From NCBI RefSeq assembly GCF_021271205.1, contig NZ_JAIWKS010000002.1, positions 310,001 through 374,000 of the forward strand: a DNA stretch of 64,000 bases, given 5' to 3'. The notes beneath the pieces are model-generated. The model saw only the letters and a list, made by a program, of their open reading frames with translations. It searched no databases and was not told the DNA's origin. Of the stretch, positions 38,514 through 47,703 are shown piece by piece (positions within the stretch are counted from its first letter, which is position 1; the number at the start of each line of letters is the position of its first letter). A program made the position numbers and the translations under genes. The DNA is from Pseudomonas uvaldensis. GTDB lineage: Bacteria; Pseudomonadota; Gammaproteobacteria; Pseudomonadales; Pseudomonadaceae.

Positions 38514-40313
38514 ATGCCACGTTTATTGTTACCCCTGTTGATCTGCCTGGGGCTGGTCCTTCCGGCGACCGCCAACGCCTGGTGGCAGGACGACTGGCAC
38601 TACCGCAAACAGATATCGGTGGACACCACGCCCCAAGGCGCGGCCATCGCCCAGGCGCTTGGTCGCACCGCGTTGCTGGTGCGCCTGCACACCGGCAATT
38701 TCACCTTCGACGGGGTCAAGGAGGACGGCTCGGACCTGCGTTTCGTCAGTGCCGACGACAAGACCGTGTTCAACCACCAGATCGAAAGCTTCGACCCGCT
38801 GATGGGCATGGCACTGATCTGGGTCGATGTGCCGAGCGTGGAGGGCGGGCAGCGCCAGGATTTCTGGATGTATTACGGCAACCAGAAGGCACCGGCCACC
38901 GCCAGTGGTCAATTGACCTTCGACCCGGATTACACCGCGCTGTATCACTTTGACGGCGCAACCGGTGTGCCGCCCCGGGACACCACGGCCTACGGCAACA
39001 ATGCCCAAGGCGCCGCCGGCACCAGCATCGATGGCGTGATCGGCCGCGCCTTGCAGTTCAGCGGCCAGCCGCTGCTGCTGCCCGCCAGCCCGTCGCTGCA
39101 ACACAACGCCGGCGCGGCATTCACCTTCAGCGCCTGGTTGCGCCAGGACCAGGCCAGCGGTGAGCAGGTCATCCTGGCTCGCCGCGAATCCACGACCAGC
39201 CTGTTGGTCGGCGTAAACCAGGGCGTGCCGTTCCTGGCGGTCAACGATCAGCGCGCCGTCTCCACCCAGCCGCTGAATCCCGGCCAATGGCAACATCTGG
39301 CGGTGACCGCTTCGGGAGACCGGGTGGTGCTGTACGTCAACGGCCGTGAAACCGCGAGCCTCGCGATGGCCATGCCGGCGTTCAATTCACCCATCGCCTT
39401 GGGGGGCGATGTCGCCGCCGGGTCCTTCGCACCGTTCAGTGGTGCCCTGGACGAGGCCCGCCTGTCCAAGGTTGCCCGCCCGGCACCGCTGCTGTTGGCC
39501 GACGCCAACGCCCAGGGCGCCGAATCGAAACTGGTAGCCTACGGGGTCGATGAAGAACAGTCCGGCTTCGGCTTCGGCAGCTTGGGCTTTTTACTTAACG
39601 CCGTACCGATGGACGCTTGGGTGATCATCGCGATACTGGTGCTGATGATGGTCCAGTCGTGGGTCATCATGATCCGCAAGAGCCGTATGGTCAGCCGGGT
39701 CAGCTCGGCCAACGAAGCTTTTCGCGAACAGTTCGCCCGGGTCGGCACACGCCTGGAGATGTTTGCCGACGATCAGGACCTGGCCCAGCGCCTGCAACAT
39801 TCCTCCCTGTGGCGCTTGTACCTGGTGGCGGTCAAGGAAATCCGTACCCGTCGCGAGCAGGGCGCCGATACCTCATCGGTGTCGGCCGCGACCATCGAAG
39901 CGATCCGCTGCTCCATGGACGGCGTGCGCACCCGGGAAAACCAGCAGCTCAGTTCGAAACTCTCGACCTTGTCCAACGCCATCGCCGGCGGGCCCTACAT
40001 TGGCCTGCTCGGCACCGTGCTGGGGATCATGGTGGTGTTTCTGGGCACCGCCATGGCTGGCGACGTGAACATCAACGCCATCGCTCCCGGCATGGCCGCG
40101 GCATTGCTCGCCACTGCCATGGGGCTGTTCGTCGCGATTCCCGCGCTGTTTGGCTACAACCGCCTGATCACTCGAAACAAGGAAGTCAGTGCCGACATGC
40201 GGGTGTTCGTCGATGAGTTCATCACGCGTCTGGCGGAGATGCACGGTGAAGGGCAATCCGGCGAAGCGACTCACCGCCGCGATCATCACCACCCAACCTC
40301 CGTACCGGCCTGA
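38514..40313 (+). CDS. exbB2: ExbB2-like proton channel with N-terminal DUF2341 and LamG-type lectin domains
   Basis: The 599-residue fusion has a signal peptide (about 1-22) and a DUF2341-like region (WHYRKQISVDT, about 27-130). A concanavalin A/LamG-like domain follows (about 145-345, FTFSAWLRQ, WQHLAVTASGDRVVLYVNG). The C-terminal MotA/TolQ/ExbB part (about 365-590) has IAGGPYIGLLGTVLGIMVVF and AIAPGMAAALLATAMGLFVAIPALFGYN. The large periplasmic lectin-like portion is not found in standard ExbB. AGGAG precedes the ATG. It powers TonB with ExbD downstream. Confidence 0.9.
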   Translation: MPRLLLPLLICLGLVLPATANAWWQDDWHYRKQISVDTTPQGAAIAQALGRTALLVRLHTGNFTFDGVKEDGSDLRFVSADDKTVFNHQIESFDPLMGMALIWVDVPSVEGGQRQDFWMYYGNQKAPATASGQLTFDPDYTALYHFDGATGVPPRDTTAYGNNAQGAAGTSIDGVIGRALQFSGQPLLLPASPSLQHNAGAAFTFSAWLRQDQASGEQVILARRESTTSLLVGVNQGVPFLAVNDQRAVSTQPLNPGQWQHLAVTASGDRVVLYVNGRETASLAMAMPAFNSPIALGGDVAAGSFAPFSGALDEARLSKVARPAPLLLADANAQGAESKLVAYGVDEEQSGFGFGSLGFLLNAVPMDAWVIIAILVLMMVQSWVIMIRKSRMVSRVSSANEAFREQFARVGTRLEMFADDQDLAQRLQHSSLWRLYLVAVKEIRTRREQGADTSSVSAATIEAIRCSMDGVRTRENQQLSSKLSTLSNAIAGGPYIGLLGTVLGIMVVFLGTAMAGDVNINAIAPGMAAALLATAMGLFVAIPALFGYNRLITRNKEVSADMRVFVDEFITRLAEMHGEGQSGEATHRRDHHHPTSVPA

Positions 40314-40323
40314 GGAAATCGCG

Positions 40324-40749
40324 ATGGCTAGCGTAAATGCTTCGCACGATGACGACGATGACGCCGCGGTGGACAGCATCAACATCACGCCGCTGGTGGA
40401 CGTGCTCATGGTGGTGTTGGTGATGTTCATCCTTACCGCCACGGCGCAGGTGTCGGGTATCCAGATCAACCTGCCCAAGGCCAGTGCCTCGGTGTCGCTG
40501 TCCGAAGCCAAGACCAAGGCGATTTCGGTCAACGACGGCGGCCAGGTGTTTCTCGATGCCTATCCGGTGACCCTGGCGGAACTGGAAGAACGCCTGCGCA
40601 TCGAGAAGGCCCAGAACCCTGATTTTCCGGTGATCGTGCGCGGCGATGCCACGGTGCAGTACCAGAAGGTCATCGAAGTGCTGGACCTTCTGCGGCGCCT
40701 GGAACTGTCCCAGGTCGGTCTGGTGACCGGCAAACCGAGCCAGGGCTGA
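40324..40749 (+). CDS. exbD2: ExbD2, biopolymer transport protein
   Basis: The 141-residue protein has an acidic N-terminal tail (DDDDDAAVD), one membrane helix with the proton-carrying Asp (ITPLVDVLMVVLVMFILTATA, D26) and a periplasmic domain ending DLLRRLELSQVGLVT. It lies 10 bp after exbB2 and 2 bp before tonB, forming one energising unit. Confidence 0.93.
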   Translation: MASVNASHDDDDDAAVDSINITPLVDVLMVVLVMFILTATAQVSGIQINLPKASASVSLSEAKTKAISVNDGGQVFLDAYPVTLAELEERLRIEKAQNPDFPVIVRGDATVQYQKVIEVLDLLRRLELSQVGLVTGKPSQG

Positions 40750-40751
40750 CC

Positions 40752-41456
40752 ATGACCGCCAGACTTCCCATTAACCCACCCCCGGTGAAGCCTTCGCCGC
40801 TGCGCCTGCTCAAGTGGGCCGCCGGCCTTGTGCTGGGCGCCGTGGCGGCCTGGCTGCTGTGGCAGTGGGCCAACGACATGAGCGGTGTGCGGCGTGAAGC
40901 GCCCAAGGTGCCCACCATCATTCCATTGCCGCCTCCGCCACCACCGCCGCCGGAGAAACCCAAGGAGCCGGAACCCCAAGTCGAGGAGAAAGTGGTCGAG
41001 CCCGAGCCGACCCCGGAACCCGAAGAGGTCAAGCCCGAAGAAGAAGCACCGCCTTCACCAGTGGATGACCTGGCGAATCCGATGCAAATGGACGGCGAGG
41101 CCCAGGCTGGCAACGACGCCTTCAACATCGGCGCTGGCAAGGGCGGTGGCATGGCCGGTGCCGGGGGCGGGCGCCTGGGCAATGGGACTTACAGCCAGTT
41201 TCTGGCGTTCACCTTCCAGCGCCTGCTGCGGGAAAACCCTGACCTGCGCAGCCTGGCGTTTTCGCTGCAGGCCGACGTCTGGTTGAGCGCCGTGGGCGAG
41301 ATCACTCGGGTCGAGCTGGTCAAGTCCAGCGGCAACCCGCAAGTGGATGAACAAGTGATCTCGGCCCTGCGCGCCTCACCCCATTTGAGTGAGCGACCGC
41401 CGGCTTCCCTGACTTTGCCCGTGCGCCTGTCCTTGCAGGGACGACGTCCGGGTTAA
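40752..41456 (+). CDS. tonB: TonB-like energy transducer
   Basis: The 234-residue protein has a short cytoplasmic start and one membrane helix (about 21-42). A Pro-rich spacer follows, with an eight-Pro run and PEKPKEPEPQ, then a Gly-rich hinge. The C-terminal TonB domain reads LSAVGEITRVELVKSSGNPQVDEQVISAL. It is the equivalent of the extra TonB encoded with exbB2/exbD2 in the P. aeruginosa pdt locus. The receptor it energises is not identified. Confidence 0.88.
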   Translation: MTARLPINPPPVKPSPLRLLKWAAGLVLGAVAAWLLWQWANDMSGVRREAPKVPTIIPLPPPPPPPPEKPKEPEPQVEEKVVEPEPTPEPEEVKPEEEAPPSPVDDLANPMQMDGEAQAGNDAFNIGAGKGGGMAGAGGGRLGNGTYSQFLAFTFQRLLRENPDLRSLAFSLQADVWLSAVGEITRVELVKSSGNPQVDEQVISALRASPHLSERPPASLTLPVRLSLQGRRPG

Positions 41457-41495
41457 CCGAATGCTTGAAAGTTTGCCAACAGGAGTTGTGTGCAG

Positions 41496-43187
41496 ATGAT
41501 TTCCAATGTGAATCGATTGTCGTGGACGGTCGGCCTGGTGGTCCTGAGCCTGGCCGGGCATGCGGCCGCCGCCCCGGCACCTTCGGAAAACGCCACGATC
41601 AATCTGATCCGACTGCTGGTGCAGCAGGGCGTGCTGAAACAGGATCAGGCCGATGGCTTGATCGCCCAGGCCGAACGTGAAGCCGTGCAGGCCCGCCAGG
41701 CCTCGGCAGCGGTTGCCGCAGCACCCGCTGGGGCGCCGGGAGACGTACGGGTGCAATACGTGCCGAACATCGTGCGTGAGCAGATCCGCGACCAGGTCAA
41801 GGCGGAAGTCATGGCCACCGCCAAACAGGAAAACTGGGCCCAGCCCAACACCTTTCCGGATTGGGTGTCGCGCATCAGTTTCGATGGCGACATTCGCCTG
41901 CGGGATGAGTCGCGCTACTACTCGGGCAACAACAGCAACGAGATCGTCGACTTCGCCCGGCTCAATGACAAGGGACCGTACGACGTCAACCCCAACAGCA
42001 GTTCCAGCCTGCCGCCGTTGCTCAACACCCGCGAAGACCGGGAGAATCTGTTCCGCCTGCGAGCGCGCCTGGGCATGAAAGCCGTGATCGCGCCGCAATG
42101 GACCGCCGGTATCCGGATCGGTACCGGCTCGGACAACAACCCGGTGTCCACCACCCAGACCCTGGGCGGCGGTTTCGGCAAGAAAGACATCTGGCTCGAC
42201 CAGGGTTACCTGACCTGGAAACCGTCGGATGAACTGACCCTGACCGGTGGGCGTTTCGCCAACCCGTTTTTCTCCACCGACCTGTTGTATTCCGGCGACC
42301 TGAACTTCGACGGCGTGGCGGCGATTTTCAATCACAAGCTCAACCAGGATTGGGGGCTGTTCGGTACCGTCGGTGCGTTTCCGGTGGAGTACACCAACGA
42401 CACCAGTACCAGCAACGGGACCGACAAGGAGGAGAGCGACAACAAGTGGCTCTACGGTGCGCAATTGGGGGCGAACTGGGCGATCAACGACAGTAACCGG
42501 GTCAAGGGGGCGCTGGCCTATTACCGCTTCGATGACATCGAGGGCAAGCGGTCCTCGCCGTGCCAGCCTTGGGCCGGTGACCCGGGCTGCGACAGCGACG
42601 GCTCTCGCGTGGCCTTCATGCAGAAGGGCAACACGGTATTCCTGCTGCGCGACATCACGCCCAATCCCCTCAATCCGTCCACCACGCCACAGCCGCAGTA
42701 CGTTGGCCTGGCTTCGGAGTTCAACTTGCTGGACCTGAATCTGGCGCTGGATACCGACCTGCCCTCGGACTTGAAGTTGCGCAGCCAGGCGCACTACGTG
42801 CACAACCTGGGCTACGACGAAGGCGAGATGCGCAAGCGCTCCGAAGGCCAGTTCGCCAACAACCTCGACGAGAACGGCGAGCTGGAAAGCGGCGCCAACG
42901 CCTGGATGTTCCAGTTCACCCTGGGCAACGCACTGGAGCTCAAGCGAGAGGGCGATTGGAACTTGTTCGCCGGCTACAAGTACATCCAGCCGGATGCCTT
43001 GCCTGACGGCTTCAACGACTCGTCGTTCCACCTGGGCGGCACCAACGCCAAGGGTTATTTCCTGGGCGGCAACTATGGCCTGGCGAGCAACGTTTTCGCC
43101 ACCGGTCGCTGGCTGAGTTCCGAAGCGGTGTACGGCGCGCCGTACGACATCGACGTGATGCAGCTTGAAATCAACACGCGCTTCTAA
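41496..43187 (+). CDS. Putative outer-membrane porin
   Basis: The 563-residue product has a signal peptide (about 1-26, HAAAAPAP), a short coiled-coil/periplasmic segment (QQGVLKQDQADGLIAQAEREAVQAR) and a long beta-barrel ending in Phe (LEINTRF). It matches the putative porin family encoded beside PdtB-ExbBD-TonB in pseudomonads. A GTG at 41490, closer to AGGAG, is an alternative start. One Cys pair (SSPCQPWAGDPGCDSD) may form a loop disulfide. It could be the TonB-linked partner or a passive pore. Confidence 0.82.
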   Translation: MISNVNRLSWTVGLVVLSLAGHAAAAPAPSENATINLIRLLVQQGVLKQDQADGLIAQAEREAVQARQASAAVAAAPAGAPGDVRVQYVPNIVREQIRDQVKAEVMATAKQENWAQPNTFPDWVSRISFDGDIRLRDESRYYSGNNSNEIVDFARLNDKGPYDVNPNSSSSLPPLLNTREDRENLFRLRARLGMKAVIAPQWTAGIRIGTGSDNNPVSTTQTLGGGFGKKDIWLDQGYLTWKPSDELTLTGGRFANPFFSTDLLYSGDLNFDGVAAIFNHKLNQDWGLFGTVGAFPVEYTNDTSTSNGTDKEESDNKWLYGAQLGANWAINDSNRVKGALAYYRFDDIEGKRSSPCQPWAGDPGCDSDGSRVAFMQKGNTVFLLRDITPNPLNPSTTPQPQYVGLASEFNLLDLNLALDTDLPSDLKLRSQAHYVHNLGYDEGEMRKRSEGQFANNLDENGELESGANAWMFQFTLGNALELKREGDWNLFAGYKYIQPDALPDGFNDSSFHLGGTNAKGYFLGGNYGLASNVFATGRWLSSEAVYGAPYDIDVMQLEINTRF

Positions 43188-43202
43188 GCGCAGGGAGGCC
43201 TC

Positions 43203-43850
43203 ATGAAAAGGCGAGCCAATATTCCTTATCCCGTTGCGTTGCTGATGCTGGGTCTGTTCTTGAATGCCAGTGCCCACGGTGAAGGCCTGGAGGAGCGCCT
43301 GCGGGCGCAACTGCGCAGCACCACCGCGCAGTTGCAGGCCCTGCAAAGTGAACAGGCCCAGGCCAGTGCCGCCCGACAGGCCGCCGAAAGCCAGGCCAGG
43401 GAGGCCCAGGCGCAGATCAAGCTATTGACCGCGCAGTTGGCCAAGGCCCAGGCCCAGGCTGAGCAACTGGCCGGGCGCCAGGAAAGCCTGCAGAACCAGG
43501 CCCAGGCCCAGGTGGCGGCCAGCAATGAGCAGATCGGCAAATTCAAGAAAGCCTACGACGAACTACTGGTCCTGGCCCGCGGAAAGGAGGCCGAACGGGC
43601 CCGCCTGGAAGCGAAATTGACCGAGCGTGACACACAAGTGCAGCAATGTTCGGTCAAGAATCAGCAGATGTACGAAGTGGCCCAATCTCTGCTGCACGCC
43701 TACGAAACCATCGATGTGGCTGATGTCATGAAGATCCGCCAACCGTTCGCCGCCAAGGCCCGGGTGCGTTTCGAAGAGCTGGCCCAGGGCATTGGCGACG
43801 AGCTCTACAAGAACCGTTTCGATGCGCCCCAGGCCTCGATTACCCATTGA
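43203..43850 (+). CDS. Exported coiled-coil protein of unknown function
   Basis: The 215-residue protein has a signal peptide (about 1-26, SAHGEG) and a long Ala/Gln/Glu-rich coiled coil (about 28-150, with many AQAQA and LEAKL heptads). A C-terminal segment follows (YEVAQSLLHAYETIDVADVMKIRQPF). It likely forms a periplasmic rod or dimer. AGGGAGG precedes the ATG. Its place in the locus corresponds to the conserved gene after the porin. Confidence 0.8.
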   Translation: MKRRANIPYPVALLMLGLFLNASAHGEGLEERLRAQLRSTTAQLQALQSEQAQASAARQAAESQAREAQAQIKLLTAQLAKAQAQAEQLAGRQESLQNQAQAQVAASNEQIGKFKKAYDELLVLARGKEAERARLEAKLTERDTQVQQCSVKNQQMYEVAQSLLHAYETIDVADVMKIRQPFAAKARVRFEELAQGIGDELYKNRFDAPQASITH

Positions 43851-43869
43851 TAGCAAGGATGAACCGAGC

Positions 43870-44340
43870 ATGACTTCATTGATCGAACACGTCTCCCCAA
43901 AATCCCTGACCGAGCTGTTACAGGCTGCTGGCTACCGGGTCAACCAAACCGATCAAAACGGTATCGTGCAATTGCTCAGCGCCAGCCAGGGCATCGGTTT
44001 CGCGGTGCGCTTCGGCAATCCGACGCCAACGGCTGGCGACTATCTGGACTTCACGTTCAGCTGCGCCCTGCGGGTGCAAGGTGAGTTGCCGGTCGGGTTG
44101 GCCGAATTGTGGAATGCCTCCCGGCGCTTCGCCCGGTTGTCGGTGCAGGGTGAATTCCTGGTGATGGAGATGGATGTGGTGGTGGCCGCGGGTGTCAGCG
44201 CCGACCATCTGCGCAGCAACCTTGAACTGTGGGACCGTCTGTTGCAGGAATTTATTGTTTATCTGCGCGAATACAGCCAGAACGCCTTGCGTATGCAGGC
44301 CCAGGCCGAGGCCACGGTGGAGGAGGTTGCTGCATCGTGA
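43870..44340 (+). CDS. YbjN-domain protein
   Basis: The 156-residue protein resembles the YbjN family, which has a type III secretion chaperone-like fold: LLQAAGYRVNQTDQNGIVQLL, then DYLDFTFSCALRV and WNASRRFARLSVQGEFLVMEMDVVV. No signal peptide is seen. The stop overlaps the ppiC-like GTG start, so the two are coupled. It may act as a cytoplasmic chaperone for the secretion locus; that role is inferred. Confidence 0.75.
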   Translation: MTSLIEHVSPKSLTELLQAAGYRVNQTDQNGIVQLLSASQGIGFAVRFGNPTPTAGDYLDFTFSCALRVQGELPVGLAELWNASRRFARLSVQGEFLVMEMDVVVAAGVSADHLRSNLELWDRLLQEFIVYLREYSQNALRMQAQAEATVEEVAAS

Positions 44341-45281
44341 AAAAGCCGACGGTTGTCTTTAGCGCAGCGGCGGCAGGTCTGCTGGTCGTGGCAGTGGTCC
44401 TGGGCCTGCGACCAGGAAACGATCCGGTGGCTGCCGTGCAGACCGCCAATGGGGTCTCGGTCGAATCGCCAAGCCTGGCGCGATTGGGCAGTCAAACTGT
44501 CAGTCCTGATGAGTTGAAGGCGTTGTTCAAGGCGATGACGCCAGACGTGCGGCAACAGCTGCGTGGCAACCGGGCGGCACTGGAAGGCTGGATCCGGGCG
44601 CGACTGGCGGAGAAAGCTGTGCTGGAGCAGGCCGATGCCCAAGGCTGGCGACAGCGACCGGACGTGGAGCGCCAGACCCGGGCGGCGACCGAGCAGATTG
44701 TGTTCCGGGATTACTTGCAGTCGGTCAGTCAGGTGCCGGCTGGGTATCCCAGCGAAGAGGAACTGAAGCAGGCCTACGAGGCCGGGAAAGCCAACTGGAC
44801 GACGCCGACGTTGTATCGGGTCAGCCAGATATTCCTGGCGGCCACTGAGCCGCAAACGGTGGAAGCGGTGCGCCGGCAAGCGGTCGAACTGAGCCGCAAA
44901 GCCCAGGCATCACCGGGAGAATTCGCGGCGTTGGCGAGTCGTTTTTCCCAGGATCGTGCCAGTGCCGAGCGGGGCGGGGACAGCGGCATGCAACCGCTGC
45001 AGCAATTCGTGCCGCAAGTGCGTGAGACGGTGGCGCGTTTGAAACCAGGCGCCGTTTCGGAACCGGTGCAGAGCGCGGCGGGGTTCCATGTGATCAAACT
45101 CACCGAGCAGCAACCGGCCCGGGAAGCCACCCTGGACGAAGTGCGCGCTCAACTGACCCAGGCCCTGCGTGCCCAGCGTCAGGAGCAGATTGCCAAGGCC
45201 TACCTGGATGGCATGCTCGATACGGCGACCCTGAGCATCGATGGGGCGCAGTTGAGCAAGGTATTGGAGGAGACTCATTAG
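44337..45281 (+). CDS. Parvulin-type peptidyl-prolyl isomerase
   Basis: The 314-residue protein has an N-terminal signal/anchor (VFSAAAAGLLVVAVVLGL). A SurA/PpiC-like helical part follows, then a rotamase domain (about 165-265) with YRVSQIFLAA, FAALASRFSQD, ERGGDSGMQPL and VQSAAGFHVIKL. It acts in the periplasm on folding of outer-membrane or secreted proteins. The start is GTG with GGAGG 11 nt upstream. It is equivalent in position to PA0699. Confidence 0.85.
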   Translation: MKKPTVVFSAAAAGLLVVAVVLGLRPGNDPVAAVQTANGVSVESPSLARLGSQTVSPDELKALFKAMTPDVRQQLRGNRAALEGWIRARLAEKAVLEQADAQGWRQRPDVERQTRAATEQIVFRDYLQSVSQVPAGYPSEEELKQAYEAGKANWTTPTLYRVSQIFLAATEPQTVEAVRRQAVELSRKAQASPGEFAALASRFSQDRASAERGGDSGMQPLQQFVPQVRETVARLKPGAVSEPVQSAAGFHVIKLTEQQPAREATLDEVRAQLTQALRAQRQEQIAKAYLDGMLDTATLSIDGAQLSKVLEETH

Positions 45282-45367
45282 GCCAGCTTCTGCCCGTGGC
45301 GAGGGAATGTGCTGGCTGGAGTCTCACGCGTTCCCCGCTTATCTGTACAACCGACAGGGAGTCACCC

Positions 45368-46348
45368 ATGACCTTCATCGAGCCCGCAGGACGCCAGGCC
45401 GCCATTCCATACCGTGCACCGTTGCGTGCCCCCGAACCCTGGCTGGCGCTGGCCGTGGACATCGAACCCCAAGTGGCGCAGTGCTTTCTGGTCAGTGCCC
45501 GTTGCGGCTGCTTCATGCAGGCAGCCCGCAGCCTCAACGTCAAGACGACCTGGCTGCGCAAGCAACTGGCGCAGCTGGAAGCACGGCTGGAACGTTCGTT
45601 GTTCAGTTTCCAGGGGAGCGCCTTGACCCTCAGTCGTGAGGGGCGCCAGTTGCAGTCGCGGCTGATCGCACTGGCCGACGGCGGCCCGCAACCCATGCTC
45701 GACCAGCCACTGATCCGCCTGGCCGTGGCCGAGTCGATCCTGCATGACATCCTGGGGCGTGACCTGATCGCGTTATTACGCCGCAATGCCAGTGTGCGCC
45801 TGCAGATCATCACGCTGGACAGCGAAATGGCGCTGCAATCCGTCAGTGCCGACCTTGTGCTGTGGTTGAGTGATCCGCTCGGTTCGGTGGCAGGGCCAAG
45901 TTTCCCCACGCAACCAGCGAAACGGCTGGCGCGCCTGGACTATCTGCCCCATATCGCCAAACGCTATTCAAGGCCCATCACCCGGCCTGGCTGCCTGGGC
46001 GACCTGAACGACTATATGCTGGTGCAATGGCAGGCGGACCGGCAGGTGGACAGCTTCACCCCCTGGAACGCCCTGATCGAGCAACGCCGTGCTGGCGTGG
46101 TGCAAGTGCAGTCCTACGAACTGATGCTGGAGATGATCCGTTGCAGCGCCTGCATCGGCTTGCTACCCCAATACATGAGCCACTTCGACCGTGGCTTGAT
46201 CGCTTTGCCGGGGCTATTCGACGTGCCGATGCAACGCCACTTGTGGATGGCCGTCGACACCCAGCCCAGGCATGTCCCACAGGTGCAGATGCTCGTCGAG
46301 CTGATCCGCCACACACTGGACGAGCGTGGGGACTGGTTCCAGGCATAG
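45368..46348 (+). CDS. LysR-type regulator
   Basis: The 326-residue protein has an N-terminal winged helix-turn-helix (about 36-90: CGCFMQAARSLNVKTTWLRKQLAQLEARLERSLFSF) and a C-terminal periplasmic-binding-like effector domain. It ends the pdt-like locus on the same strand, as PA0701 does in P. aeruginosa. AGGGAG 7 nt upstream sets the ATG. The helix-turn-helix has Cys residues before it (C41, C48, C50 region), which is unusual. Confidence 0.85.
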   Translation: MTFIEPAGRQAAIPYRAPLRAPEPWLALAVDIEPQVAQCFLVSARCGCFMQAARSLNVKTTWLRKQLAQLEARLERSLFSFQGSALTLSREGRQLQSRLIALADGGPQPMLDQPLIRLAVAESILHDILGRDLIALLRRNASVRLQIITLDSEMALQSVSADLVLWLSDPLGSVAGPSFPTQPAKRLARLDYLPHIAKRYSRPITRPGCLGDLNDYMLVQWQADRQVDSFTPWNALIEQRRAGVVQVQSYELMLEMIRCSACIGLLPQYMSHFDRGLIALPGLFDVPMQRHLWMAVDTQPRHVPQVQMLVELIRHTLDERGDWFQA

Positions 46349-46361
46349 CGATGTTGAATGT

Positions 46362-46776
46362 GCCGCCGTCATCGCGAGCAGGCTCGCTCCCACAGTGGTT
46401 CACGGTGCACCTGACGGACCGCAGTTCCCTGTGGGACCGAGCCTGCTCGCGATAGCGGCCTGCCTGAGCCGGTGATGCTGGATGAGCCGCAGTCATCGCC
46501 AGCAAGCTGGGCTCCCACAGTGGTTCGGGGTACACCTGACGGACCGCAGTTCCCTGTGGGAGCGAGCCTGCTCGCGATAGCGGTCTGCCTGAGCCGGTGA
46601 TGCTGGATGAGCCGCAGTCATCGTCAGCAAGCTGGGCTCCCACAGTGGTTCACGGTGCACCTGACGGACCGCAGTTCCCTGTGGGAGCGAGCCCTGCTCG
46701 CGATAGCGGTCTGCCTGAGCCGGTGATGCTGGATGAGCCGCCGCTATCGCGAACAAGCCTACACAATGGTTCGCGG
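46362..46776. repeat. Tandem array of about 125-bp REP-containing units
   Basis: Units start GCCGCMGTC at about 46362, 46486 and 46611, with a partial fourth at 46737 (periods 124, 125, 126). Each unit holds a REP, the spacer GGTGCACCTGACGGACCGCA, an inverted REP and GCCTGAGCCGGTGATGCTGG. The array fills most of the 482-bp gap between the LysR gene and the racemase. No gene was seen in it. Confidence 0.9.
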
Positions 46777-46830
46777 CGCTGCTGGCGGAGCGCGGTTGTT
46801 ATGTGCGAGCCCTGGAGTAAAAAGCGTCGG

Positions 46831-47523
46831 TCAATCCCCCAGCGCAAACGCCACCGCCGCACGGGCATGCAGGTGGGTGGTATCCAGCAGGGGCAGGGGG
46901 CTGTGTTCGGGTTTGATCAGCAGGCCGATTTCCGTGCAACCCAGGATGATTGCCTGTGCGCCGCGTTCGGCCAGGGAGTCGATGACGCGTTGGTAGACCT
47001 GGCGCGATGCCGGACTGATCACGCCCACGCAGAGCTCGTCATAGATGATGCGATGCACCGCCTGGCGCTCCTGGGTGTCGGGTATCAGGACGTTCAAACC
47101 CTGTGCGCCCAGTCGGTCCTTGAGAAAGTCCTGTTCCATGGTGAAGGCGGTGCCCAACAGTCCGACCGTCACGGTGCCCGCCTCAAGGGCAGCCTGGCCC
47201 GTGGGTTCGGCAATGTGCAGGAACGGAATCGAAATGGCTGCTTCGATCTGCGCCGCCACCTTGTGCATGGTGTTGGTACACAGCACCACGCACTCGGCGC
47301 CGCCAGCCTCCAGGCGGCGGGCGGCATCCACAAGAATCGCGGCGGCGTCGTCCCAGCGCCCGGCATGCTGGGCCTGTTCCACCGGGCCGAAATCAACGCT
47401 GTGCATCAATAACTGCGCCGAGCGCAACGGCCCGAGTCGGTCTCGAACCTCTTGGTTGATCAGGCGATAGTATTCGGCGCTGGATTCCCAGCTCATGCCG
47501 CCAATCAAGCCAATGGTGCGCAT
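46831..47523 (-). CDS. Aspartate/glutamate racemase family protein
   Basis: This cytoplasmic PLP-independent racemase family member has 230 residues. Both catalytic Cys regions are present: VVLCTNTMHK near residue 82 and IILGCTEIGLL near 195. The N-terminal IGLIGGMSWESS is typical of aspartate racemases. It is convergent with the LysR gene across the REP array. The substrate cannot be fixed from sequence alone. Confidence 0.88.
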   Translation of the reverse strand: MRTIGLIGGMSWESSAEYYRLINQEVRDRLGPLRSAQLLMHSVDFGPVEQAQHAGRWDDAAAILVDAARRLEAGGAECVVLCTNTMHKVAAQIEAAISIPFLHIAEPTGQAALEAGTVTVGLLGTAFTMEQDFLKDRLGAQGLNVLIPDTQERQAVHRIIYDELCVGVISPASRQVYQRVIDSLAERGAQAIILGCTEIGLLIKPEHSPLPLLDTTHLHARAAVAFALGD

Positions 47524-47703
47524 TCGTCAATCCTCAGACAATGGCCTGTACCGACAAGGCAGGCCTGCCTGGAGTCTCTATTCGTCGATGAACGGATGCC
47601 AGCGCAAGATCAACTGTTGCGCTCATCTTGGTGGCAGGTGTAATGGTGCCTGGATCGGCTGTGGTTGGTACTGGCTCCCGGAGTCGATGCTAAGGGGCGG
47701 TAT

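Noticed and set aside
46362..46776. Tandem repeats considered as a CRISPR array
   Set aside because: Units are about 125 bp with repeated spacers that are also near identical and contain REP palindromes. There are no cas genes.
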